In this document: in pieces, positions 50,450 through 57,890 of the stretch
Layout: each line of letters starts with the position of its first letter
How positions within the stretch are numbered: the first letter of the stretch is position 1
Position numbers and translations under genes: made by a program
Assembly (NCBI RefSeq): GCF_012396365.1
Contig: NZ_JAAXPG010000003.1
Location: 186,001-250,000, forward strand
Direction of reading: 5' to 3'
Source: Nocardiopsis alborubida
GTDB taxonomy: Bacteria > Actinomycetota > Actinomycetes > Streptosporangiales > Streptosporangiaceae
DNA: 64,000 nucleotides
The notes under the pieces: generated by a model
Told to the model about the DNA's origin: nothing
What the model saw: only the letters and a program-made list of their open reading frames with translations
Database searches by the model: none

Positions 50450-52084
50450 TCAGGGCACGTGCCGCGGGTTGCTCGGCGTGCTCTCGTGGTGCAGCCGGTC
50501 CAGGGCGGTCACGTAGTAGGTCACATCACCGCCGCCGGGCGCGGTGAAGACCGTCTCGCCCCCGCCCCCGGCCGCGCGCACCGTGCCGACCATGGCGCGC
50601 GGGTCCTGCACGGCGCACGGGACCTCCTGCCGTCCGGGTGCGCCGTCCAGGGCGTAGACCGCGTAGTAGGCGGGCCTGCCGCCGCGACCGGGGCGGATGG
50701 TCAGTTCGGTGCCGCCTTCGGCCCGCGCGGCTGCGGTGACCACGGGCTGCTCGGGCGCGGACCCGCCCAGGTCCTCCTTGACCGGGATCAGGGCGGGGTG
50801 GGAGTAGTGCTCCTCCACCACGACGTCCATGGCGTCCCTGGCGTTGGTGCGCAGCGAGTTCGCGCTGAAGTAGACGTCCCCGTCCACGCCCGGGTACTCG
50901 CGGTTCAGGTCCAGGTGCCGGGAGAGCTCGCCCGGGTCGGACCAGGCGCCCGCGTTGCCGACCTTGTAGGCGGCCTGGCCGATGTAGAGGTGTACGTCGG
51001 TGCCCTCGGTGACCTGCTCCCACCAGGGGACGAGCACCGCGTAGTCGGCCACGGGCAGGCCGATCTCCCAGTAGACCTGCGGGTTGATGTAGTCCACCCA
51101 GCCCTCGCGCACCCACCTGCGGCTGTCGGCGTAGATCTGGCTGTAGGACTCGAACCCGCCGGTGTCGGAACCGTTGGGGTCGCTGGTGTCGTTGCGCCAG
51201 ATCCCGAACGGGCTGATGCCGAACTTCACGTGCGGCTTGGCGGCGTGCACCGCCTCGTCCATCTCCTGGACCATGCGGTTGACGTTGTCGCGCCGCCAGT
51301 CCCCGATGTCGCCGAACCCGCCGCCGTACTCGGCGAACGTGTCCTGGTCGGGCACCGTCTCGCCCGCCACCGGGTAGGGGTAGAAGTAGTCGTCGAAGTG
51401 GACGCCGTCCAGGTCGTAGTTCTCGACCGCGTGCATCATCGCCTCGACGACGAACGCGCGCACCTCGGGGATGCCCGGGTCGTAGTAGAGCTTGCCGCCG
51501 TAGGCGAACACCCAGTCCGGGTTGACCCGCGCCGGGTGGTCGGCCACCAGGCGCGAGGGGTCGTCGTGCATGGCCACCCGGTAGGGGTTGAACCAGCCGT
51601 GGAACTCCAGGTTGCGGGCGTGCGCCTCCTCGACCGCGAACGCCAGCGGGTCGTAGCCGGGGTCGGTGCCCTGCGTGCCGGTGAGCCACTCAGACCAGGG
51701 CTCGTGCGGGGAGGGCCAGAACGCGTCGGCGGTCGGCCGGATCTGCACGAACACGGCGTTGAGCCCGTCGGCCTTCGCCCGGTCGTACAGGTCGGTGAGC
51801 TCGGCCTTCTGCTGCTCGGGAGAGAGGCCCTGCTCGCTGGGCCAGTCGATGTTGACCACCGAGGAGATCCACTCGGCGCGCATCTGCCGCTTGGGCGGCG
51901 CCTGCGGATCGACCGCGCACTGCTCGGTGGAGGTGTTCGTCGCCGGGACGGCCGGAGCGGCCGCCGCGTGCGGCGCGTGGAGCAGCGACGCGGTGAGCGC
52001 TGCGGCCAGGGCTACGGCTCGGGAGACCCGACCCGCCCCCCGGGCGGGCGGGTGAGCGGGACGGTTCCGGTGCGGTTTCGCCAA
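50450..52084 (-). CDS. Secreted GHL10 family glycosyl hydrolase-like protein, 544 aa
   Basis: Signal peptide to about residue 43, then the glycosyl-hydrolase-like 10 (TIM-barrel) domain: RQMRAEWISSVVNIDWPSEQ, GLNAVFVQIRPTADAFWPSP, FHGWFNPYRVAMHDDPSR, NYDLDGVHFDDYFYPYP (with conserved Asp pair) and WVREGWVDYINPQVYW. The last 100 residues form a fibronectin-like beta domain (PAYYAVYALDGAPGR, VTYYVTALDRLHHES). TTG start at 52084 with AAGGAG 6 nt before it. Members act on peptidoglycan or exopolysaccharide. Exact substrate unknown. Confidence 0.85.
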   Translation of the reverse strand: MAKPHRNRPAHPPARGAGRVSRAVALAAALTASLLHAPHAAAAPAVPATNTSTEQCAVDPQAPPKRQMRAEWISSVVNIDWPSEQGLSPEQQKAELTDLYDRAKADGLNAVFVQIRPTADAFWPSPHEPWSEWLTGTQGTDPGYDPLAFAVEEAHARNLEFHGWFNPYRVAMHDDPSRLVADHPARVNPDWVFAYGGKLYYDPGIPEVRAFVVEAMMHAVENYDLDGVHFDDYFYPYPVAGETVPDQDTFAEYGGGFGDIGDWRRDNVNRMVQEMDEAVHAAKPHVKFGISPFGIWRNDTSDPNGSDTGGFESYSQIYADSRRWVREGWVDYINPQVYWEIGLPVADYAVLVPWWEQVTEGTDVHLYIGQAAYKVGNAGAWSDPGELSRHLDLNREYPGVDGDVYFSANSLRTNARDAMDVVVEEHYSHPALIPVKEDLGGSAPEQPVVTAAARAEGGTELTIRPGRGGRPAYYAVYALDGAPGRQEVPCAVQDPRAMVGTVRAAGGGGETVFTAPGGGDVTYYVTALDRLHHESTPSNPRHVP

Positions 52085-52431
52085 CGTGGGCTCCTTCCGG
52101 CTTCTGTCGTGCGGACAGGGAGCAGTCGGAAGGGATGCGCTCCGGTGCGGGCACCGCGCGCGGCGTCCGGGTCTGCCCTAGGAGAAAACCTTCATGATTT
52201 GTCGGGCAGATGCAAGACTCCTACGTCAGGTTGATACCGATGTGTCGCGGGAGCCGGGGGTTGTCGGCCCGTCTTCGGAGGCGGCGCGGTGCCCGCAGGC
52301 TTCCTCAGCGGCTGTCTGGGGTGCCGCCCCTCGCATACGCGGTCCTGGGAGGCCGTCACGGGTAGGGGTAGCGAGTAGGGGATCGCGTAACCGGGCTCGG
52401 TCCTCGGGCCGTGTGGAGTGGAGGGAGTGCC
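52085..52431. other. Intergenic region upstream of GHL10 and the small membrane gene
   Basis: 347 bp divergent region. An A/T-richer segment at about 52180-52250 is probably the promoter area. I see no operator or RNA structure that I could defend. Confidence 0.4.
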
Positions 52432-52533
52432 GTGTTCGTCTTCTTCAGCAACCGTCTGGGCTGTGTCATGTCGCTGGTGGTCTCGGTAGCGCTGACCGCG
52501 CTGCTTCTGTTCATCCTCAACTCCCTGGGGTGA
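52432..52533 (+). CDS. Tiny single-helix membrane protein, 33 aa
   Basis: Starts at GTG with a textbook GGAGGGAG 7 nt upstream and ends at TGA. The sequence begins FVFFSNRLGC and continues with one hydrophobic helix (VVSVALTALLLFILNSLG). I recognise this NRLGC-plus-helix pattern as a very short protein widespread in Streptomyces and relatives, with unknown function. It is too small for routine gene calling. It lies alone between the GHL10 and DUF397 genes. Confidence 0.75.
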   Translation: MFVFFSNRLGCVMSLVVSVALTALLLFILNSLG

Positions 52534-52635
52534 GGCGGGAGACGGGCGAGGCGGCCGGGATGCCTGTTCCCTGGGAACAACGATGCCCGGCCGTGGTCCT
52601 CGGGGGAGGCGGCCGGGCGTGGGTGGTTCCAGGGG

Positions 52636-52887
52636 TCAGTGCGAGAGGGCGGTTCTCAGGAAGCCGCTCCACTCGGCGGCGGGAAAGGGGAGGTGCCCGG
52701 CGCCGGGGTGCTTAGAGTCGCGGACGGCCGCGCCGCAGGGGAGGTCGGCTACCTCGACGCAGTTCTGGGCCCGGCCGCTGTGGGTGCTCTTCCGGAAGCC
52801 CGTGGGGATGTGCGCGACCTCGACACATTCGACCCTGTCACTGCTGTAACTGGACTTGAAGAACCGCAGCTCGGTTCTGCTGGTCAT
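52636..52887 (-). CDS. DUF397 protein (partner of XRE regulator), 83 aa
   Basis: Contains DUF397: FFKSSYSSDRVECVEVAH and FRKSTHSGRAQNCVEVADLP are the duplicated W/F-x-KSS(Y/H)S...CVEVA units of the family, here in tandem. The ATG overlaps the XRE stop (ATGA, 52884-52887), so the two are coupled. In Streptomyces such DUF397 proteins (Scr, AbaA-type) act as antagonists or co-factors of their XRE partners and affect development or antibiotic production. That role is transferred by family, not shown here. Confidence 0.9.
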   Translation of the reverse strand: MTSRTELRFFKSSYSSDRVECVEVAHIPTGFRKSTHSGRAQNCVEVADLPCGAAVRDSKHPGAGHLPFPAAEWSGFLRTALSH

Positions 52888-53741
52888 GTCAGTTGCTCCT
52901 GCTCCATGATCTGCTGGACGAAGTGGGTCGTGCGCGAAGCTTGTAGCGCTGCTGAGTTCAGATGCGAAAAGATCGTGACATAGCGCTGCACGTCATCGGA
53001 ATCCTGGGCAAAGAGGCTCGCTGTCGCGGTCTCTGTGTAGGCGATACAGGGATCGGCCGGGTTGGGGAAGTCCAGGAGGACGAAGGACCCGGACAGTCCA
53101 GCGTGCATGCCCGCGTCGAAGGGCAGCACCTGGATGTCCACGTTCTTCCTGGTGGCCATGTCCAGCAGGTGCTGTAGCTGCTCTCGCATGATCTGTGGGT
53201 CGTCGAGCCGCCTTCGCAGGGCTGCTTCGTCGATCACGGCCCAAAAGTGTGGCGGCTGGTAGCGCCCCAGGACGTGCTGGCGCTGTAGCCGCGCGTCAAC
53301 GTTGCGCCGGACCTCATCGTCCGAGTAGGCGCGCCCGCCTCGGAAGACAGCCTCGCTGTACCTGGGTGTTTGCAGCAGGCCGGGAACGACCTGGCACTGG
53401 TAGGTCCGGATCATGGACGCTTCGGCCTCGAAGTCCGGTATGGCGTTACCGCCGAAGACATCCTTGTAGCTGGACCACCAGCCTTGCTCCTTGGATTCTC
53501 TCGCGAGCTCGTGAAGGGCTGCGCGGACCTCGTCAGGAGCCTTGTACAGGTCGGCGAGTGCGTCGATGTCACGCGCTTTGATGCGGCGTGCGTCCGCGCC
53601 TTCGATGTTGCTGAGGGTGGACTGGGGGACGTCGGCTGTCTTCGCGGCCACAGACAGCTTCAATCCCTGTGACTCACGTAGCCGTCGAAGCTCGCGCGCC
53701 AGTCGTCGGCGGCGCACCGTGGGGCTGATCGGGCTGTGCAT
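52884..53741 (-). CDS. XRE-family regulator with DUF5753 (WhiJ-like), 285 aa
   Basis: HTH_31/XRE domain at residues about 12-70: RRRRLARELRRLRESQGLKL, then AAKTADVPQSTLSNIEG and ARDIDALADLYKAPDE. The DUF5753 effector domain is about 90-275: IRTYQCQVVPGLLQTPRYSE, AVIDEAALRRRL, NVDIQVLPFDAG. It is the WhiJ-like class that accompanies DUF397 genes. The ATG lies 6 nt after a TAGAAT -10 box, so the mRNA is probably leaderless. Two palindromes upstream are likely its own sites. Confidence 0.93.
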   Translation of the reverse strand: MHSPISPTVRRRRLARELRRLRESQGLKLSVAAKTADVPQSTLSNIEGADARRIKARDIDALADLYKAPDEVRAALHELARESKEQGWWSSYKDVFGGNAIPDFEAEASMIRTYQCQVVPGLLQTPRYSEAVFRGGRAYSDDEVRRNVDARLQRQHVLGRYQPPHFWAVIDEAALRRRLDDPQIMREQLQHLLDMATRKNVDIQVLPFDAGMHAGLSGSFVLLDFPNPADPCIAYTETATASLFAQDSDDVQRYVTIFSHLNSAALQASRTTHFVQQIMEQEQLT

Positions 53742-53747
53742 GTCAGG

Positions 53748-53798
53748 ATTCTAGACCAAGAGTTTTCGATTATCGTTGACAGCTCGATTATCGAGCTG
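53748..53798. promoter_or_regulatory. Divergent promoters with paired CGAT-T-ATCG palindromes
   Basis: Minus strand: TAGAAT (53753-53748), 6 nt before the XRE ATG. Plus strand: TTGACA at 53776-53781, with a weak -10 (CATCAT, 53799-53804) 17 bp later. Two palindromes centred 18 bp apart: TCGATTATCG (53766-53775) and CAGCTCGAT-T-ATCGAGCTG (53780-53798), the second lying in the plus-strand promoter spacer. Confidence 0.75.
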
Positions 53799-53947
53799 CA
53801 TCATGTGACTGTAGCTAGTGACTGATGGATCACACAGAGTTCACGTCGGTCAGGCTACGCCCTGCCCGTTCCGCGCATCACGGCATCCGTGAGACTCCTC
53901 CAACGGGCACCACGAAACCCCTGCTCACGCCAAGGAGTGTTCTCGTC

Positions 53948-54511
53948 ATGCCCGCGAAAGCCCACGCCCCGATGCCCGTGCCCGCGCTGGGAGAAGCCAC
54001 GGTCCCGCTGGCCAGCTTCATCCGACCGGTCCACCGCCACTACTTCACCCGGCAGCCCGAGCGGCCCAACTACCGCATGCGCCGCTACGACTTCGCCGGA
54101 ACCCCGGCCGTGATGCCGCTGGTCCGCGCGTTCCTGGACACCTGCGCCGCCTCCCAGGACACCGACTACCGCTACCTCTTCACGCTGCTGGGATCGGAGT
54201 TGGCCAACAATTCGATCCGCCACAGCCTCTCCGGCCAGCCCGGGGGCAGCTACACCCTCCTGGTCCACCGCCACCGGACCGGCCTGCACCTGGCCTGCCG
54301 CGACCGGGGCGGCCTGCGCGACGAGGACTCCCACCTGGAGCCCAAGAAGAACGGCCTGAACCTGGACGCCGAATCGGGTCGGGGCCTGGCCATGGTCAAC
54401 GCCTTCGCCACCGCCTGGGGCGACAACGGCAACGCCCACTACCGCACGGTGTGGTTCTCACTGGCCTACGACCTCACCGGAAGCCGCTGGAACACCCACA
54501 CCGACCTCTGA
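53948..54511 (+). CDS. HATPase_c anti-sigma-like ATP-binding protein, 187 aa
   Basis: Serine-kinase-like ATP-binding protein of the RsbW/SpoIIAB fold that is typical near WhiJ/AbaA clusters. N-box LGSELANNSIRHS, the G1 region ACRDRGGLRDEDS, and G2 ESGRGLAMVNAFATAWG are present. The ATG at 53948 has AAGGAG 10 nt upstream; the 41-codon upstream extension would cross the control region. It is driven by the plus-strand promoter that overlaps the XRE palindrome, so the XRE protein should control it. Partner sigma factor not present. Confidence 0.88.
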   Translation: MPAKAHAPMPVPALGEATVPLASFIRPVHRHYFTRQPERPNYRMRRYDFAGTPAVMPLVRAFLDTCAASQDTDYRYLFTLLGSELANNSIRHSLSGQPGGSYTLLVHRHRTGLHLACRDRGGLRDEDSHLEPKKNGLNLDAESGRGLAMVNAFATAWGDNGNAHYRTVWFSLAYDLTGSRWNTHTDL

Positions 54512-54530
54512 CATGCCGCCGACATGAGAC

Positions 54531-54567
54531 GGGCCCAGGAAAGCGTTGCAGCGCTTCTCCCGGGCCC
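54531..54567 (+). terminator. Hairpin between HATPase and CPVC genes
   Basis: Arms GGGCCC (54531-54536) and GGGCCC (54562-54567) with imperfect inner pairing (GGAAAGCG with CGCTTCTCC). It may be a terminator or attenuator for the gene at 54615. Confidence 0.5.
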
Positions 54568-54614
54568 TGAACCCCCAACAACCAACCCAGACATAGGTAA
54601 GAAAAGAGGATCTG

Positions 54615-55064
54615 ATGCAGCACCCTATCCCCTCGCCCCGCCGTTCGGACGACGTTCGACCGATGCCCCGGCCCATCCCTTTGCTCCCGCGCCGCACCCC
54701 GCTCATCGGCCCGGCCTGCCCGGTCTGCGAGCACCCCTCGTGCCGCGTCCGCCGCGCCCAGCGCCTGCCCCGCCTGGGCGGCCACCGCTCCGAGTTCGCC
54801 CGCCCGTCGCCCTCCACCACCCTCAACGGACGCCTCCGGCGCAGTTTCTCCGCGGCACACGCCCAGGCCGCCGCGATCCAGGCCCGGCACCGCCACCTGA
54901 TCGTCTACTACGGCGAGGCCACCCAGTCCTTCTGGGCCGTCACCCCCACCGGCCTCCTCGAAGCTGCGAACGCTGACGCCCTTCTCCTGGCCCTGTGGCC
55001 GCACAACGCCCCGTTCATGCCGCCTGCCCTGGCCGTGGAGGCTCTCACCCCCGTACCGGCCTGA
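54615..55064 (+). CDS. Hypothetical protein with CPVCxxxxC motif, 149 aa
   Basis: Basic, Pro/Arg-rich N-terminus, then PACPVCEHPSCRVRRAQRLP, which could bind one zinc ion. The C-terminal half (HRHLIVYYGEATQSFWAVTP, TGLLEAANADALLLALWP) looks like a small folded domain. RBS AGAGGA. It lies 103 bp after the HATPase gene with a hairpin between, so it is a likely member of the same regulatory cluster. I do not recognise the family. Confidence 0.65.
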   Translation: MQHPIPSPRRSDDVRPMPRPIPLLPRRTPLIGPACPVCEHPSCRVRRAQRLPRLGGHRSEFARPSPSTTLNGRLRRSFSAAHAQAAAIQARHRHLIVYYGEATQSFWAVTPTGLLEAANADALLLALWPHNAPFMPPALAVEALTPVPA

Positions 55065-55080
55065 TCGGCCTCTCCCACCT

Positions 55081-55113
55081 CGGGCCGGAACCGCCGCCAG
55101 CGGTCCCGGCCCG
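55081..55113. terminator. Bidirectional hairpin between CPVC and activator genes
   Basis: CGGGCCGGAACCGC (55081-55094) pairs with GCGGTCCCGGCCCG (55100-55113), 13 of 14 pairs. Confidence 0.65.
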
Positions 55114-55176
55114 CCTGTGACTCAGCGGTGGATCCCGCCGGAGCGTCCCCGGCCGGGCCCCGCTTACTCCCGGCGC

Positions 55177-56658
55177 CTACTCCTGCTGGTGGGGCATCCG
55201 GATGTTGTACTGGCGCATCTTGCGGTAGACGGTCGCCCGTCCCATCCCCAGCTCGGCGGCGGCCCCGACTACGGTCGCGCCCGGGGCCGTCAGGCAGCGG
55301 ACGATCTCGTCGCGCTCCATCGCCTGGATACGGCTGAGGCGGCGCCCGCCGTTGCTGCGGAAGACTTCGGCGGGCAGGTGGTGCACGTCGATGACGTCCG
55401 CGCGCTGCGCCGCGTCGCACACCGCCCGCTTCAGCTCGGTGACGTTGCCCGGCCAGTGGTAGTCGGTGAGCGCGCGGGAGGCCGCCGGGGTGAAGCCGAT
55501 CGCCCGCCCCCGGGCCCCCTGCGCGAAGTGCCGCGCGAGCGGCAGCACGTCCTCCGGTCGGCGGCGCAGGGCCGGGGCCTCGACCACCGTGTCCACCAGC
55601 TCCCGCAGGGACTCCGGGAGCGCGTCGAAGCTCCGCCCCGTGACCACGAAGGGCTGCGGACGTCCGCCCGCGCGCCGCGCCCCGGCCAGCAGCCGGGCCA
55701 GCTCGCTCGCGCCCCATGCCGGAAGCTCCTCCACCCCGGACACGATCACGCACGTGTCGTCCTTGGCCAGCTCGGGGGTCCAGAGCGTGAGCCAGGAGTC
55801 CACGTCCTCCGGGGCGGGCGGACGGGCGTTGAGCACCCTCTCCCGTGCGCTGACCTGCCGCCGAGCGAGCGAGGCCAGGGAGGTCCGGCCCGAACCGGGC
55901 TCTCCCACGACCGCCAGGGTCCTCCCGCCGACCGCCTGGCGGGCCTCGGTGACGGCGCCGCGCCAGAGCCGCGACGCGCAGGCGTCGGCCTGTCCGCCGC
56001 CGGCGGCGCGGAAGCGGAACACCGCGCCCCTGGGCGCGGGCTGGACCCGGCGCCCCGTGCCCCGGGCGAGCATGAGCGCGGACGTGCTCTGCGCGGCGGA
56101 CTGGGCCAGCGCCAGCAGCAGGGCCGACGAGGACTCCGACCAGGTGGTCAGGTTGACGCTGCCGACCAGCGTGCCGTCCGCCGGGTCCAGGACCGGAGCG
56201 GCGGCGCAGGTGTACCCGCGCAGCCCCGTGCAGTAGTGCTCCTCCGCCCTGACCAGCGACGGCGCGCGGTCGGCCAGGGCCAGGCCGAGGCCGTTGGTGC
56301 CCGCGTCGCGTTCGGCGTAGGAGAACCCGGGCGCCAGGTGGACCCGGTCCAGCGAGCGCAGGATCGCCGCGTCGTTGGCGAGCCTGCTCAGCACCAGCCC
56401 CTCGCTGTCGGTGATCATCAGGCTCACCGGCTCGTTGGCGATGGTGCGCTGAATGCCCCGCAGGACCTCGTTGCCGCACTCGTAGAGCAGCGAGTCGGTG
56501 TCCACGGAACCGGTGAACGCGGGCTCCACCCGTTCGGCGGAGACGCCGTAGTGCTCGCTGCGCCGCCACGAGGCGCGCAGCCGGGGGGCTTTCGCCGGTG
56601 TCCGTCCGGCGGTGTCGGTGGGTGCGTGTCTGGGCGGTGAACACGTCCGGTCGTGCAC
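55177..56658 (-). CDS. AcoR/MimR-like GAF-AAA-Fis activator with degenerate AAA domain, 493 aa
   Basis: Transcription activator of the acetoin/propane-monooxygenase type. A GAF-like domain covers about residues 55-200 (SLMITDSEGLVLSRLANDAA; GTNGLGLALADRAPSLVRAE). An AAA-like domain follows (about 235-400): Walker A is GEPGSGRTSL, with Arg in place of Lys; Walker B reads VIVSGVEELP instead of a DE pair; and no GAFTGA loop is visible. The C-terminal Fis helix-turn-helix is VVGAAAELGMGRATVYRKMR. So it should work without sigma-54. GTG at 56658 has GGAGG 6 nt upstream. It faces the operon at 56867 across 208 bp. Confidence 0.88.
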   Translation of the reverse strand: MHDRTCSPPRHAPTDTAGRTPAKAPRLRASWRRSEHYGVSAERVEPAFTGSVDTDSLLYECGNEVLRGIQRTIANEPVSLMITDSEGLVLSRLANDAAILRSLDRVHLAPGFSYAERDAGTNGLGLALADRAPSLVRAEEHYCTGLRGYTCAAAPVLDPADGTLVGSVNLTTWSESSSALLLALAQSAAQSTSALMLARGTGRRVQPAPRGAVFRFRAAGGGQADACASRLWRGAVTEARQAVGGRTLAVVGEPGSGRTSLASLARRQVSARERVLNARPPAPEDVDSWLTLWTPELAKDDTCVIVSGVEELPAWGASELARLLAGARRAGGRPQPFVVTGRSFDALPESLRELVDTVVEAPALRRRPEDVLPLARHFAQGARGRAIGFTPAASRALTDYHWPGNVTELKRAVCDAAQRADVIDVHHLPAEVFRSNGGRRLSRIQAMERDEIVRCLTAPGATVVGAAAELGMGRATVYRKMRQYNIRMPHQQE

Positions 56659-56768
56659 GTCGGCCTCCAGGGGTTCTGCGGCCGCGACCTGGGCGGACGG
56701 TCGGTACACCCGCCCGGGCCGCGTGACGGCCAGGTTACTCGTCCGTGTCCCGGAGGCCCCGGAGCGAC

Positions 56769-56785
56769 TGTCTCAAACTGAGACA
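56769..56785. promoter_or_regulatory. 17-bp palindrome, candidate activator site
   Basis: TGTCTCA (56769-56775), AAC, TGAGACA (56779-56785): perfect 7-bp arms. It lies 98 bp before the amidohydrolase start, a normal distance for an activator of this class. Confidence 0.7.
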
Positions 56786-56866
56786 CGCGACACACACCAG
56801 AGTTGCGTACGTCTCCCTAGTCTTCCAGCGAAACGGCCGACTCGACCCGGCCTCGTGGGAGGAAGC

Positions 56867-57889
56867 ATGTACAGCAAGGACGGCGAGGACTACTTCGTCG
56901 TGGACGCGCACGTCGCCCTGTGGGACGCGCGTCCCGAGAACCAGCTCAACATCCACGGCAAGCAGTTCATCGACTGCTTCTACGACTACCACCGCAACCT
57001 CGGCCCGGAGTCGGAGCTGTGGCCGTACGAGGACTTCCTCTACTACGGCGGCGAGCGCCTGATGCGCGACCTGTTCACCGACGGCTACGTCGACCACGCC
57101 ATCTTCCAGCCCGCCCACCTCGGCGCCTTCTACCGCAACGGGTTCGGGCAGGCCGAGGAGGCCTTCGCGCTCACCCAGGCCCACCCCGACAAGCTCACCT
57201 ACAACCACTGCTGGGACCCCCGCTTCGAGGAGGAGGGGCTGGAGTGGCTGCGCCGCGACGCCGAGCGGTTCGGACTCCAGGGGGTCAAGCTCTACACCGC
57301 CGAGTGGAAGGAGGGCTCGCGCGGGTACAAGCTGGACGACCCGTGGACCTACCGCTACCTGGAGACCTGCCAGGAGCTCGGCATCCGCAACATCCACGTC
57401 CACAAGGGGCCCACGATCCGGCCGCTGGACCGCGACGCCTTCGACGTGGCCGACGTGGACCACGCGGCGACCGACTTCCCCGACCTCAACTTCGTGGTGG
57501 AGCACTGCGGGCTGCCCCGCCTGGAGGACTTCTGCTGGATCGCCACCCAGGAGCCCAACGTGCACGCGGGCCTGGCCGTGGCGATCCCCTTCATCCACAC
57601 GCGGCCGCGCTACTTCGCGCAGATCCTCGGCGAGCTGCTGTACTGGCTGGACGAGGACCGCATCCAGTTCTCCAGCGACTACGCCCTGTGGACCCCGCGC
57701 TGGCTGGTGGAGAAGTTCGTGGACTTCCAGATCCCCGAGGACATGACCGAGTACGCGCCGGTCACCGTGGACCAGAAGAAGAAGATCCTCGGGCTCAACG
57801 CGGCCGCGATGTACGGCATCGAGGTGCCCGAGGGGCTGGGCCTGGCGGCCGACGCCGACGCCGGGGCCAACGCCGAGGCGGTGGTCTGA
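56867..57889 (+). CDS. Amidohydrolase of SDIMO-accessory type, 340 aa
   Basis: Amidohydrolase_2-fold TIM barrel. YFVVDAHVALWDARPENQ is the metal-binding start (the His of DAH), then FIDCFYDYHRNLGPESELWP, DRDAFDVADVDHAATDFPDL, NFVVEHCGLPRLEDFCWIAT and FSSDYALWTPRWLVEKFVDF with the metal/active-site Asp. From memory of the family, this protein is found next to propane-type soluble diiron monooxygenase (prmABCD/mimABCD) operons, where its role is unclear. ATG at 56867 with GGGAGGAAGC. First gene of a three-gene operon. Confidence 0.9.
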   Translation: MYSKDGEDYFVVDAHVALWDARPENQLNIHGKQFIDCFYDYHRNLGPESELWPYEDFLYYGGERLMRDLFTDGYVDHAIFQPAHLGAFYRNGFGQAEEAFALTQAHPDKLTYNHCWDPRFEEEGLEWLRRDAERFGLQGVKLYTAEWKEGSRGYKLDDPWTYRYLETCQELGIRNIHVHKGPTIRPLDRDAFDVADVDHAATDFPDLNFVVEHCGLPRLEDFCWIATQEPNVHAGLAVAIPFIHTRPRYFAQILGELLYWLDEDRIQFSSDYALWTPRWLVEKFVDFQIPEDMTEYAPVTVDQKKKILGLNAAAMYGIEVPEGLGLAADADAGANAEAVV

Positions 57890-57890
57890 C

